A stretch of DNA of 64,000 nt, taken from contig NZ_LGHP01000001.1 of the NCBI RefSeq assembly GCF_001280845.1, positions 2,847,377 through 2,911,376 on the forward strand. Reading direction: 5' to 3'. Both the position numbers and the translations under genes were made by a program. Source of the stretch: Bacillus sp. FJAT-28004 (GTDB lineage: Bacteria > Bacillota > Bacilli > Paenibacillales > Paenibacillaceae). Positions 15,218 through 22,737 of this stretch are shown one piece after another; position 1 is the stretch's first letter; each line of letters begins with the position of its first letter. Under the pieces are notes generated by a model. That model had not been told where the DNA came from, ran no database searches, and worked only from the letters and a program-made list of their open reading frames with translations.

Positions 15218-16677
15218 AGCTGTACCTCCTTCATCATTTGTTTAGCCGTATCACCTATGATTTGAATCCCTTTTATAATGTCCTCATCTGCGACTCGTGA
15301 GAAACCAAGACGCATAGTATGATGACCTTTGTTATTCGTAAAAAAAATGTTACCCGGTGTAAAGATGACCCCTTTGTGACGACAGCATTCTAACAGGACA
15401 TTGGTATCAAAGTTATCATCGAATTCAACAAACACATGAAGTCCTCCGTCGCCTGAAAGCCGCTTTAACGGAATAAACGCTCTACAGCACCGAATGACTA
15501 ATTCACACTTTCGCTTATATTCAGATTTGGCTTTTTTCAAATATTTCTCGAAGTTGCCATTATGAAGATATTGATAGAGCAATGATTGATCTAGCGTGGA
15601 GGTGTGAATGCTTCGCGCTCTCTTTACACTTTCCAGATAATAAATTAACTCTTTTTCGGCCAAAACCCATCCAACCCGGAGGCCAGGGAACAGGATTTTA
15701 GAAAAACTGCCTATATATATGACACTGTTTCCATTACCGTTGCATGCAATTAAAGGGGCAATGTGGGATCCCGAATACCTTAGTTCCTCGTTGAAACCAT
15801 CTTCTATAAGCGGGACTTTATATTTATTCAACAGCTTAATAACTTCCGTTCGTTTATGGGGAGACATCACAATACCAGTTGGATTATGATAAGAAGGCAC
15901 AAGGTAGGTTAAATCAAACGGTCGTTCTGACAATTCTCTCTCCAGTTCCATAAGATTGATCCCGTCTTGCTCCATCTCGATACCCGTAATCTCAAATCCA
16001 TGCATCTTAAAAATTTTAATTGCTGCATGATGAGTAGGATTCTCGCAAATGACACGTCCATTTTTCTTGATTAATGCCGACAAAATGATGTCTAACCCTT
16101 CTGTAAAACCGTTCGTAATCAGGATTTCCTTACCCTCCAGATTAACCCCTTTATTCTCCATGTATTGAAGCAAATAATCCATTAACGGTTTGTAACCTTG
16201 CGCATATCCATAATTTAAGATGATTTCACCCTCAATGGACATCCGATCTAAAAATGCTCGTTTGACATTATCGAGATCAAACAATTTTTCATCCGGTGCG
16301 ATACTTGTAAAATTGATTTCCCCTTTATTCGAGCGTATCCCATGCTTGATAAGATCCAATTCTTCAGCAATCTTCGCTTGATCACTAATGTTTTGCTTCC
16401 AATTAAGCTGCCATGATTGTGCAGTTGCTGTCTCACCCAATATTTGAGCAACAAAGCTCCCTTTTCCTTTATCTACATACACGAACCCTTCGTCTTTCAA
16501 ATCAGCATAAGCACTAACTACCGTATTTCTACTGACATTCAACAAAGAACTGAGTTCACGCGTGGACGGGAGTTTCTGATTCGCTTGCAATACACCAATA
16601 GTAATTAAACGTTTCATGTATTCCTTTACCTGGGTATAGGCTGGGCGGTCATTCGTCATATTGAATTCAGTAAACAT
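15214..16677 (-). CDS. MocR/GntR-type PLP-dependent transcriptional regulator
   Basis: 487 residues. Residues 1-75 form a GntR winged helix (KLPSTRELSSLLNVSRNTV), and the rest is a fold-type I aminotransferase domain. The PLP-binding Lys is in SFSKILFPGLRVGW (about residue 325), and VPSYHNPTGIVMS and the DGFNEEL stretch fit the cofactor pocket. MocR proteins sense amino acids or vitamin B6 through bound PLP. Here the next gene, overlapping by 4 bases, is a D-Ala-D-Ala ligase. In Brevibacillus a MocR protein, DdlR, activates a ddl gene, so this gene is probably its counterpart, sensing D-alanine. Operon membership rather than divergence would imply autoregulation. Confidence 0.92.
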   Translation of the reverse strand: MFTEFNMTNDRPAYTQVKEYMKRLITIGVLQANQKLPSTRELSSLLNVSRNTVVSAYADLKDEGFVYVDKGKGSFVAQILGETATAQSWQLNWKQNISDQAKIAEELDLIKHGIRSNKGEINFTSIAPDEKLFDLDNVKRAFLDRMSIEGEIILNYGYAQGYKPLMDYLLQYMENKGVNLEGKEILITNGFTEGLDIILSALIKKNGRVICENPTHHAAIKIFKMHGFEITGIEMEQDGINLMELERELSERPFDLTYLVPSYHNPTGIVMSPHKRTEVIKLLNKYKVPLIEDGFNEELRYSGSHIAPLIACNGNGNSVIYIGSFSKILFPGLRVGWVLAEKELIYYLESVKRARSIHTSTLDQSLLYQYLHNGNFEKYLKKAKSEYKRKCELVIRCCRAFIPLKRLSGDGGLHVFVEFDDNFDTNVLLECCRHKGVIFTPGNIFFTNNKGHHTMRLGFSRVADEDIIKGIQIIGDTAKQMMKEVQL

Positions 16678-16831
16678 TCAATCACCCCCTAGAAATATAA
16701 TGGCATACATTTATCCATAAAATAAGAACCACGATGTGTGATTTTCTACCCACTTGTGGATATGTATCAAGCTTGCTTAGAAAAAACAGCTACCTGTTTA
16801 CGTTATTTATAGAACTCCCCATTTAGCGGAG

Positions 16832-16903
16832 AAAAGACAGCCATTAGATTGGCTGCCTTTTTCATTTAGGTTTTTAAGCTATAGACCCTTTAACTTAATA
16901 AAG
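16832..16903. repeat. 3'-end repeat element (stem-loop plus core) supplying a stop codon
   Basis: Stem-loop GACAGCCA-ttaga-TTGGCTGCC at about 16834-16856 followed by T5 on the plus strand, then the core TTAAGCTATAGACCC ... at 16872-16903. The TAA stop of the acetyltransferase gene (16895-16897) is part of the core. Confidence 0.6.
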
Positions 16904-17434
16904 ATAACCTAATAAATCTAGTTCTCCCTCAGTCCAATCGATCTTTCCTACATCTTTAATCATTAATTCATCAAATAGTTCAAAGCCTATACCATTTGTA
17001 ATCTGCGTTTCATTATCAATTTTTACCCATTTACATTTGTTCTTTACTGGCTTATATCCATTTTTCAAATACAAGGACAAGTTATCTGCAAATAAAAGTA
17101 TAAAATCAATATTCCGTCCCACAGAAAACTTATCAATTTCTAAAAGCAACGTGGAACCTACACCCTGTGAGCGAGTGTTTGGTGAAACACACAAATCAAT
17201 TATACCCAGTATTCTCACGGGCTTACCATTTAGATTCATTATTCTGTAATCTAATCCAACCTGTCCTATGAGTTGATTTTCTTGATTAAATGCTAGAAAT
17301 CTAAATTGTGGTAATTGCTTAAAATAAATTCTATCCTTCGGATAGAAAAATGGGAAACTATCGATTAATAATTCTTGTATACTTGCTGCTAATTCATTAC
17401 TTATATCGTATTCACATACTTTTTCTATATTCAA
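16895..17434 (-). CDS. GNAT-family N-acetyltransferase
   Basis: 179 residues from a TTG start with GGAGAGG upstream. The acetyl-CoA site is visible as VSPNTRSQGVGSTLLLEI (Q-x-x-G-x-G, about residues 88-105), preceded by the beta strand with RILGIIDLCV. The N-terminal part with FPFFYPKDR and a closing aromatic-rich segment resembles uncharacterised GNAT enzymes of Bacillales. The substrate is unknown. Its stop codon lies inside a 3'-end repeat core, so the last residues may have been altered by insertion of the repeat. No operon partner. Confidence 0.85.
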   Translation of the reverse strand: MNIEKVCEYDISNELAASIQELLIDSFPFFYPKDRIYFKQLPQFRFLAFNQENQLIGQVGLDYRIMNLNGKPVRILGIIDLCVSPNTRSQGVGSTLLLEIDKFSVGRNIDFILLFADNLSLYLKNGYKPVKNKCKWVKIDNETQITNGIGFELFDELMIKDVGKIDWTEGELDLLGYLY

Positions 17435-17553
17435 AATGACCTCTCCAATACGAATATATTAAATGTTGATTCATTTTCGAAATCATTTCCTTACATTCCC
17501 GTGAAAAGAATAACTTGCTTCTAGTTAACATAACATAGCTATTCCATACTTTG

Positions 17554-18129
17554 CTAATGAGTAGCTTTCTGCTTAAAATACTCGATGAGATGTTGTATAT
17601 CCATTTTCCAAACCTTATCTTCTTTTTTTAAACCATACGCCACAGAGCCGGTAGTCGAGCCCAAACTTACGCTAATTACTACTGATAAAGAATCTTCTTT
17701 AACCGTTTCCTCAGCAATTCGTATGGAATCATAATATCTAAATTTCATAGCCACTTCTTGCTCAGCATTTAACACGTACTCGGCATATTCTTTTCTAAAA
17801 AGATCAGGATCAGCTAATAAGTCATTATTATAAGTAAGAGCGTAAATGGAATCCGCATCAAATATAGCAACCGAATGCATATATATTAATAATATTTCTT
17901 TAGGTGAAAACCGTTGTAAATGACTCAGATTTCTCTCTTTCACAAATAATTCATACTCTTCCATTCGCTCAGCGGGCAATTGGTCCAAATAAGAGAATTT
18001 TTTGTTTTGAACTTCATTTATTTCAACAACATCCACATCCGTTTGATTAGATATTTTTATTTCCTTTACATTACTATCGAAGCATCCCGTTAACATAACG
18101 ATGAAAATTACTACTATCACTAATCTCAT
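17554..18129 (-). CDS. Hypothetical lipoprotein
   Basis: 191 residues from the ATG at 18129, which overlaps the TGA stop of the upstream acetyltransferase gene (ATGA). A more upstream ATG exists but lies deep in that gene. The N-terminus is a lipoprotein signal with LTGC (Cys near residue 16). The mature part includes a charged helix and a C-terminal domain with YGLKKEDKVWKMDIQHLIE, reminiscent of small NTF2-like folds that end in a conserved Trp-Lys pattern. Function unknown. Coupling to the acetyltransferase gene indicates a two-gene operon. Confidence 0.75.
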   Translation of the reverse strand: MRLVIVVIFIVMLTGCFDSNVKEIKISNQTDVDVVEINEVQNKKFSYLDQLPAERMEEYELFVKERNLSHLQRFSPKEILLIYMHSVAIFDADSIYALTYNNDLLADPDLFRKEYAEYVLNAEQEVAMKFRYYDSIRIAEETVKEDSLSVVISVSLGSTTGSVAYGLKKEDKVWKMDIQHLIEYFKQKATH

Positions 18130-18623
18130 AGATGAATCCAGTAATTGCATTTCCCACTTTCATTTTCTTCTAATACACCATTATTTAACTCAATGACTCT
18201 TCTTGAAGCTATATTACTTTCCACACAAGTCAGCATAACATCCTTAATTCCCAAGCTTTCTGCGCTTTTTAGTAATTCCGCTAACATAACCGTACCATAA
18301 CCTTTTCCTCGTTCGCTTGGCCTGATTGTATATCCAATATGACCGCCTGATTTTCTTAAATCTTCATTCAGGTAATGCCTAAGCTTCCCGAAGCCAACCG
18401 GGTATGAATGAATGAATAACCAGAATACAGTTTGGGGAACGTGCTGCGGCAAAAGATTTTCGCCTCGCGATATCGCAATATTTTTCCGAATAAACGCAGG
18501 AAATTGACTAAAATCGATATTAAATCCGCTATTAACAAATCCATTTTCTCCAGGTCCTATTTCTACTAACATTTCAAATATTTCACGCCCATCATCTATG
18601 CTAGCTGCTTTTAGTTCGATCAA
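18126..18623 (-). CDS. GNAT-family N-acetyltransferase
   Basis: 165 residues from a TTG at 18623 with AGGAGGT 9 bases upstream. The acetyl-CoA motif is IRPSERGKGYGTVMLAELL (about residues 92-110), followed by DVMLTCVESNIASRRVIE, the standard Asn-x-x-Ser helix of RimJ/RimL-type enzymes. The N-terminal part has YPVGFGKLRHYLNE. The substrate is not known. It overlaps the following lipoprotein gene by 4 bases and so belongs to the same transcript. Confidence 0.88.
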   Translation of the reverse strand: MIELKAASIDDGREIFEMLVEIGPGENGFVNSGFNIDFSQFPAFIRKNIAISRGENLLPQHVPQTVFWLFIHSYPVGFGKLRHYLNEDLRKSGGHIGYTIRPSERGKGYGTVMLAELLKSAESLGIKDVMLTCVESNIASRRVIELNNGVLEENESGKCNYWIHL

Positions 18624-18669
18624 TGTCTTCAGACCTCCTATTTAACTATATTCCATATCTATTAGCCTC

Positions 18670-19680
18670 TTAATTTCTGCGAACCTGATCATATGCGATA
18701 TTTCCAAACTTTCTTATATCGTTTAAGTATTCGTATCCATCCGAATTGTTTAGCTGATTATACATACGAACCACTACAGCATCGCAACTCGGAATGACCA
18801 GACAGGCACAGCCTGTAATCCCGAGAACTTGATAAGCATCACTCGGTAGATGCTCGCCTATTTGATTCAATTGAGTATCACTTTGCAACCACCATATAAA
18901 ACCATTTCGAGGCAAGTCAGGCGGAACCGTAACCGGCGTATGCAGTGAACTCACTCTTGTAAAAACGGACTCTGGCAACCACCGCTCTCCATTTACGCGA
19001 CCATTTTTAAGATGCATATATCCCCACATCGCTAAATCCCGCGCACTAACGAACAAATTGCTTTGATCACCTGCATCACTATCGTTTGGTCCTACCCACG
19101 TATCTTGATCCTCGTAATAATTATAGATGAGATCCTCAGCATCTTTTGTTCTCCAACCCGTTTCCATTAGACCATACTTCGTAAATACATGACTCTTCAT
19201 AAAAGAGCTTAAGCTTTGTCCTGATACATGTGTAACTAATTGAAAAAGCATGGCGATCCCCGTATTTCGGTATGCCCAGCCATAACCAGCAGGAAACTCT
19301 CTTGCTATTTTCCCGTTATCTTCGATTAATCCATGGGTATGCGTAAGTAGATGCCTTAGTGTTACACCTCTAGCTACATCCTTATACTCCATTAGATACT
19401 GCCCGATTTCATCATCCATGCTGCTTATTTTCCCTTGATCCATTAACAAACTTATGGCAAGCGCTAGATACGTTTTACGGATTGAAGCGACGTTGAACTG
19501 CGTTTTTTCATCCACGATTCTCGACGTATCTAATGCTTCATGCGTACCGGAATACCACTCATTTACGACAACATCATTTTGAATGATATAGGTTGCGGCA
19601 GCCGTGGCGCCGATATCCTGTTGAATAAGATAGACATACTCATTAAGGTCTTGAAAATGATTTGATACCATTTTCCTCAC
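18670..19680 (-). CDS. Beta-lactamase-family serine hydrolase
   Basis: 336 residues from a GTG with AGGAGAGG 5 bases upstream. The class C/DD-peptidase-like fold is indicated by the catalytic SIRK tetrad (S-x-x-K, about residue 66), the Tyr-x-Asn motif in YGWAYRNTG (about residue 132), LRHLLTHTHGL between them, and the late GITGCACLVIP strand in place of the K-T-G motif. No signal peptide, so it is probably a cytoplasmic esterase-type hydrolase rather than a beta-lactamase. A truncated relative is at 11661-11858. It starts 47 bases upstream of the acetyltransferase gene on the other side of a short gap and could be in the same transcript. Confidence 0.88.
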   Translation of the reverse strand: MRKMVSNHFQDLNEYVYLIQQDIGATAAATYIIQNDVVVNEWYSGTHEALDTSRIVDEKTQFNVASIRKTYLALAISLLMDQGKISSMDDEIGQYLMEYKDVARGVTLRHLLTHTHGLIEDNGKIAREFPAGYGWAYRNTGIAMLFQLVTHVSGQSLSSFMKSHVFTKYGLMETGWRTKDAEDLIYNYYEDQDTWVGPNDSDAGDQSNLFVSARDLAMWGYMHLKNGRVNGERWLPESVFTRVSSLHTPVTVPPDLPRNGFIWWLQSDTQLNQIGEHLPSDAYQVLGITGCACLVIPSCDAVVVRMYNQLNNSDGYEYLNDIRKFGNIAYDQVRRN

Positions 19681-19878
19681 ATAATCCTCTCCTGCTTCAG
19701 AGTTGATTTATCGATTCTGATTAACAATAATCTGCCCTTCCTGAGTTGTCAAATAAATCCAACACAGCCGTTTCCAACAGTAAAAAATAACTATAGCCAT
19801 TATTTCTATCCCTTTCGACCCACGATTCCTATAGGATAAAAAGATAATGTTAAAAACGATTAAAAGGATGATTGCGAC

Positions 19879-20859
19879 ATGCTACATATTCCTGCCGTAC
19901 ATACTGTCTTTCATAAGGATGCGCTTTTTGAGGCAATGGTCTTATTATATGATATGGGTTCACCACTAAAGAGCCGATTCGTGTCCAATGGCTTGAATGA
20001 TACCTATGCGGTTGATACAGATACCGGGAAATTTATTTTGCGTATTTACAAGCATCTGTGGCGAGCAGAATCCGATATCCGCTTTGAGCTGGATTTGTTG
20101 ACTTATCTAAAAGACTGCGGCTTTCCGGTTTCCTATCCCATTCCGAGGCGAGATGGTGAATGGTTAACTGAGCTTAACGCGCCGGAAGGTACTCGTTATG
20201 CTGTGCTATTCTCCTATGCGGATGGAGTCGGCAAACTCAATGTCGATACGAGCCGAGCTTACGGAAGCGCAATTGCGCAGCTTCATCATGCCATGGATCA
20301 CTATGAGCCAAAGCATCAACGGTTTGAGCTTGATGCTGTCCATTTGCTCGATGAGCCTCTTAGGGTGATGCTTCCGTTTTTAGAGCATCGCCCGAATGAC
20401 TTAGCCGTTGTGCAAGAGATAGCCAGCAGGTTGAAAGTTCGCCTTACAGAAGCCACAGGTGGTACATATGACTGGGGAGTATGCCACGGGGATCTGCATG
20501 GCTGGAACGTATTTCACTCAGATGACGGCAGCATGACACATTTTGATTTTGACTGCTGCGGCATAGGCTGGCGCTCGTATGATCTATCTGTTTTTCTATG
20601 GGATCGTGTCCTTGGCAGAACGGATAGTGACAACTTCGAGGATGAATGCTGGGATGCTTTTCTGGAGGCCTATACGAAGGAACGCCCATTAAGCGAGCAT
20701 GATCTCGCGTTGATTCCCGTATTTGTAGCCGTCAGACAGCTTTGGCTGATCGGACTTCATACAGGAGGAAGCATGGTTTGGGGATCTTGGCAGGATGATG
20801 GTTATTTTGATGGGAAGCTAAAATTTTTGACGGCTTGGGTAAAGGCGCATAACCTATAA
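19879..20859 (+). CDS. Aminoglycoside phosphotransferase/choline kinase-like protein
   Basis: 326 residues with a protein-kinase-like fold of the APH family. The catalytic loop CHGDLHGWNVF (about residue 199) and the metal-binding MTHFDFDCCGIGW (about residue 215) match the Brenner motif H-G-D-x-H-x-x-N and the second Asp. The N-terminal lobe has SNGLNDTYAVDTDTGKFILRIY, with the ATP-binding Lys replaced by a Arg-type strand end. Such enzymes phosphorylate antibiotics, sugars, homoserine or choline; the substrate here is unknown and it need not confer resistance. It has its own terminator and no operon partner. Confidence 0.88.
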   Translation: MLHIPAVHTVFHKDALFEAMVLLYDMGSPLKSRFVSNGLNDTYAVDTDTGKFILRIYKHLWRAESDIRFELDLLTYLKDCGFPVSYPIPRRDGEWLTELNAPEGTRYAVLFSYADGVGKLNVDTSRAYGSAIAQLHHAMDHYEPKHQRFELDAVHLLDEPLRVMLPFLEHRPNDLAVVQEIASRLKVRLTEATGGTYDWGVCHGDLHGWNVFHSDDGSMTHFDFDCCGIGWRSYDLSVFLWDRVLGRTDSDNFEDECWDAFLEAYTKERPLSEHDLALIPVFVAVRQLWLIGLHTGGSMVWGSWQDDGYFDGKLKFLTAWVKAHNL

Positions 20860-20869
20860 TGTTACTAAA

Positions 20870-20898
20870 GAAAGGGGCTGCTCGCAGCTCCTTTTTTA
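20870..20898 (+). terminator. Terminator of the phosphotransferase gene
   Basis: GGGGCTG-ctcg-CAGCTCC followed by six T, 13 bases after the stop. Confidence 0.8.
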
Positions 20899-20943
20899 AA
20901 AATATAAGAATTTATAAGTTTGTTAGCTTATAAAGGTCTTATA

Positions 20944-20995
20944 TTGCTCCGTCAAAGCTGCTTCAGCATCCAGAGGACGCCGAAGGCGTTTTTGC
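20944..20995 (-). repeat. Dispersed repeat, copy 1 (minus orientation)
   Basis: Contains AAACGCCTTCGGCGT (as reverse complement) and GCTTCAG-type arms shared with 30177-30225 and 47078-47130. Internal hairpins ACGCC-ttc-GGCGT and the outer arms make it a complex palindrome of about 50 bp. Confidence 0.7.
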
Positions 20996-21058
20996 TAGAT
21001 CTATAAACTTATCCCTGCCGCTTTTTCCTGTTTACTTTCCCAAAAGGTTATGCTATCT

Positions 21059-21080
21059 TATTTCTACAGATATAGAAATA
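21059..21080 (+). promoter_or_regulatory. Probable ArsR-type operator 1
   Basis: TATTTCTA-N6-TAGAAATA, a perfect inverted repeat of 22 bp, 26 bases before the ATG of the ArsR-type gene. The same sequence recurs before the MFS gene, so both are probably bound by the regulator. Confidence 0.75.
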
Positions 21081-21106
21081 ATGACTGTAAGAAAGGTGAA
21101 ACCACA

Positions 21107-21388
21107 ATGACAGAAGATCATGCGGACGTACGTCAAGCTGTAAAAGTATATAAGGCGCTCGGTGAGCCTACCCGTCTGAAAATAGCTCTGCTGCTTACTG
21201 AGGAGAAAAATTTATGCTGCTCCGATATTGGCACAAAGCTAGAATCCGTAGCCGGCTCCACCCTCTCACATCACTTGAAGCAATTGACGGAAAGCGGATT
21301 GCTAGATCTCCGCAAGGACGGTACGTATATCTACTACAGTGTGAACCGCGAAATGGCTCGTAAGTATGCGCCATATTTGCTGGAGTAA
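21107..21388 (+). CDS. ArsR-family transcriptional regulator
   Basis: 93 residues from the ATG at 21107 with GAAAGGTG 8 bases upstream; the frame is open further 5' but runs into the operator. It is a winged helix of the ArsR/SmtB type: ALGEPTRLKIALLL, recognition helix around GSTLSHHLKQLTESGLL, and wing DGTYIYYSVN. A Cys-Cys pair (NLCCSDI) lies in the helix-turn-helix region near the metal site of ArsR/CadC, so thiol or metal sensing is possible but not shown. It forms an operon-like pair with the MFS gene 72 bases downstream; matching operators lie before each, which suggests repression of both until an inducer appears. Confidence 0.93.
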   Translation: MTEDHADVRQAVKVYKALGEPTRLKIALLLTEEKNLCCSDIGTKLESVAGSTLSHHLKQLTESGLLDLRKDGTYIYYSVNREMARKYAPYLLE

Positions 21389-21402
21389 TTTTTTTTCAGT
21401 AA

Positions 21403-21424
21403 TATTTCTATAGATTTAGAAATA
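21403..21424 (+). promoter_or_regulatory. Probable ArsR-type operator 2
   Basis: TATTTCTA-N6-TAGAAATA, the second copy of the 22-bp inverted repeat, between the ArsR-type and MFS genes. It suggests a second promoter or a roadblock site for the efflux gene. Confidence 0.75.
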
Positions 21425-21460
21425 TAAAAGCAGTGGAGTGGAGAGAGGAGTATTATTTAT

Positions 21461-22657
21461 ATGTCTAACGCGTGGAAAATTTACATGCTGGCCATAATTA
21501 GCTTTTTGGTGGGAACGTCCGAGTTTATCATTGCGGGTATTTTGGATAAGGTAGCCTCGGACATCGGAGTATCCGTATCCGCAGCCGGTCAGCTGATTAC
21601 CGTTTTCTCGCTAGCTTATGCTTTTGGCACACCGATTCTTATGGCTGTTACCGCACGTATAGAGCGGCGTCACCTGCTCCTCTACGCATTAGGTGTATTC
21701 GCGATAGGCAACTTTATTGCCGTCGCTTTGCCTGGATTTGAGTTTTTGATCGTATCCAGAATTGTTCTTGCGCTGAGTACAGGCGTGTTCGTCGTTACCG
21801 CTTTAACCGTCGCCTCTAAGCTCGCACCAGTAGATAAACAGGGCAGCGCAATTGCGACGCTCGTTATGGGTTTCAGCACAGCATTGATCGTTGGTGTTCC
21901 TTTGGGTAGGGTAGTCGCTTCGGTATACGACTGGCACCTCATCTTCGGAGCAATCGGAGTGCTTGGACTTCTCGCAATGCTCATCATTATATTCACCATT
22001 CCCAAAACAGATGGCGAGGAGCCCGTTCCTCTTCGAAACCAACTCGGGCTGCTAAAACAGCCAAAAATTGTAATCGCATTGACTGTCACCTTCTTGTGGA
22101 TCGGCGGCTATTCCATCGTTTACACGTATATTTCACCATTTCTGCTTACAGTAACGAAGCTCAGCGAACAAGGTGTGAGCATCGGACTATTTGCTTTCGG
22201 CATCGCGAGCTTGATTGGTTCCAAATTTGGAGGCTACAGCACCGATAAATGGGGAGCTCCGCGAACATTAGTCAGCGGTATGCTTTTTCATACGATTGCG
22301 CTTATTCTACTGTCGCTGGCGGGGCAGTCACCGGCCATCGTATTTCCGCTGCTTATGCTTTGGGCTTTTACCGCTTGGTCATCCGGTCCGACTCAGCAGT
22401 ATCATTTGATGTCGCTTGCCCCGCAAGCTTCTGGTATTATGCTCAGCCTGAACAGCTCTGTGCTTCAGCTCGGAATGGCTGCGGGCGCTGGACTTGGAGG
22501 GGTTGTCGTTGAGCAAGTATCGCTCACCTCTATCAGCTGGATTGGTGCTACAGGCGTTATTCTCGCCGCTGCCACAGCCGCAACCTCATTCGGGTTCTCC
22601 CATGCGCGATCCCGCCGTAAGAGAGCGGAGAGCAGCTTAGCAAAGACCAGTGCTTAA
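21461..22657 (+). CDS. MFS efflux transporter, DHA1 (AraJ/YdhP) type
   Basis: 398 residues with twelve hydrophobic segments. The N-terminal FLVGTSEFIIAGILDKVASDIGVSVSAAGQL stretch and the motif RIERRHLLL after helix 2 are typical of the arabinose-efflux/chloramphenicol-resistance branch of the major facilitator superfamily. The protein exports small molecules using the proton gradient, probably drugs or sugars. Together with the upstream ArsR-type gene and operators it looks like an inducible efflux unit. The terminator that follows is shared with the convergent tyrS gene. Confidence 0.92.
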   Translation: MSNAWKIYMLAIISFLVGTSEFIIAGILDKVASDIGVSVSAAGQLITVFSLAYAFGTPILMAVTARIERRHLLLYALGVFAIGNFIAVALPGFEFLIVSRIVLALSTGVFVVTALTVASKLAPVDKQGSAIATLVMGFSTALIVGVPLGRVVASVYDWHLIFGAIGVLGLLAMLIIIFTIPKTDGEEPVPLRNQLGLLKQPKIVIALTVTFLWIGGYSIVYTYISPFLLTVTKLSEQGVSIGLFAFGIASLIGSKFGGYSTDKWGAPRTLVSGMLFHTIALILLSLAGQSPAIVFPLLMLWAFTAWSSGPTQQYHLMSLAPQASGIMLSLNSSVLQLGMAAGAGLGGVVVEQVSLTSISWIGATGVILAAATAATSFGFSHARSRRKRAESSLAKTSA

Positions 22658-22693
22658 ACATTGGCAGTCTCTTTCATAAAAATATGCCCGTAA

Positions 22694-22735
22694 AAAAAAC
22701 CAGACTTCCGATAATGGAAGTCTGGCTTGTTTTTG
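22694..22735. terminator. Bidirectional terminator between the MFS gene and tyrS
   Basis: CCAGACTTCC-gataat-GGAAGTCTGG with AAAAAAA on one side and TTGTTTTTG on the other, so it can serve both convergent genes. Confidence 0.9.
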
Positions 22736-22737
22736 TC

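Noticed and set aside
177..16903. The 3'-end repeat family as integron attC sites (GTT and AAC arms near small genes)
   Set aside because: The arms match only partly, the cores are only about 30 bp with no pair of inner boxes, polarity across the stem-loop is reversed, and no integrase gene is seen.
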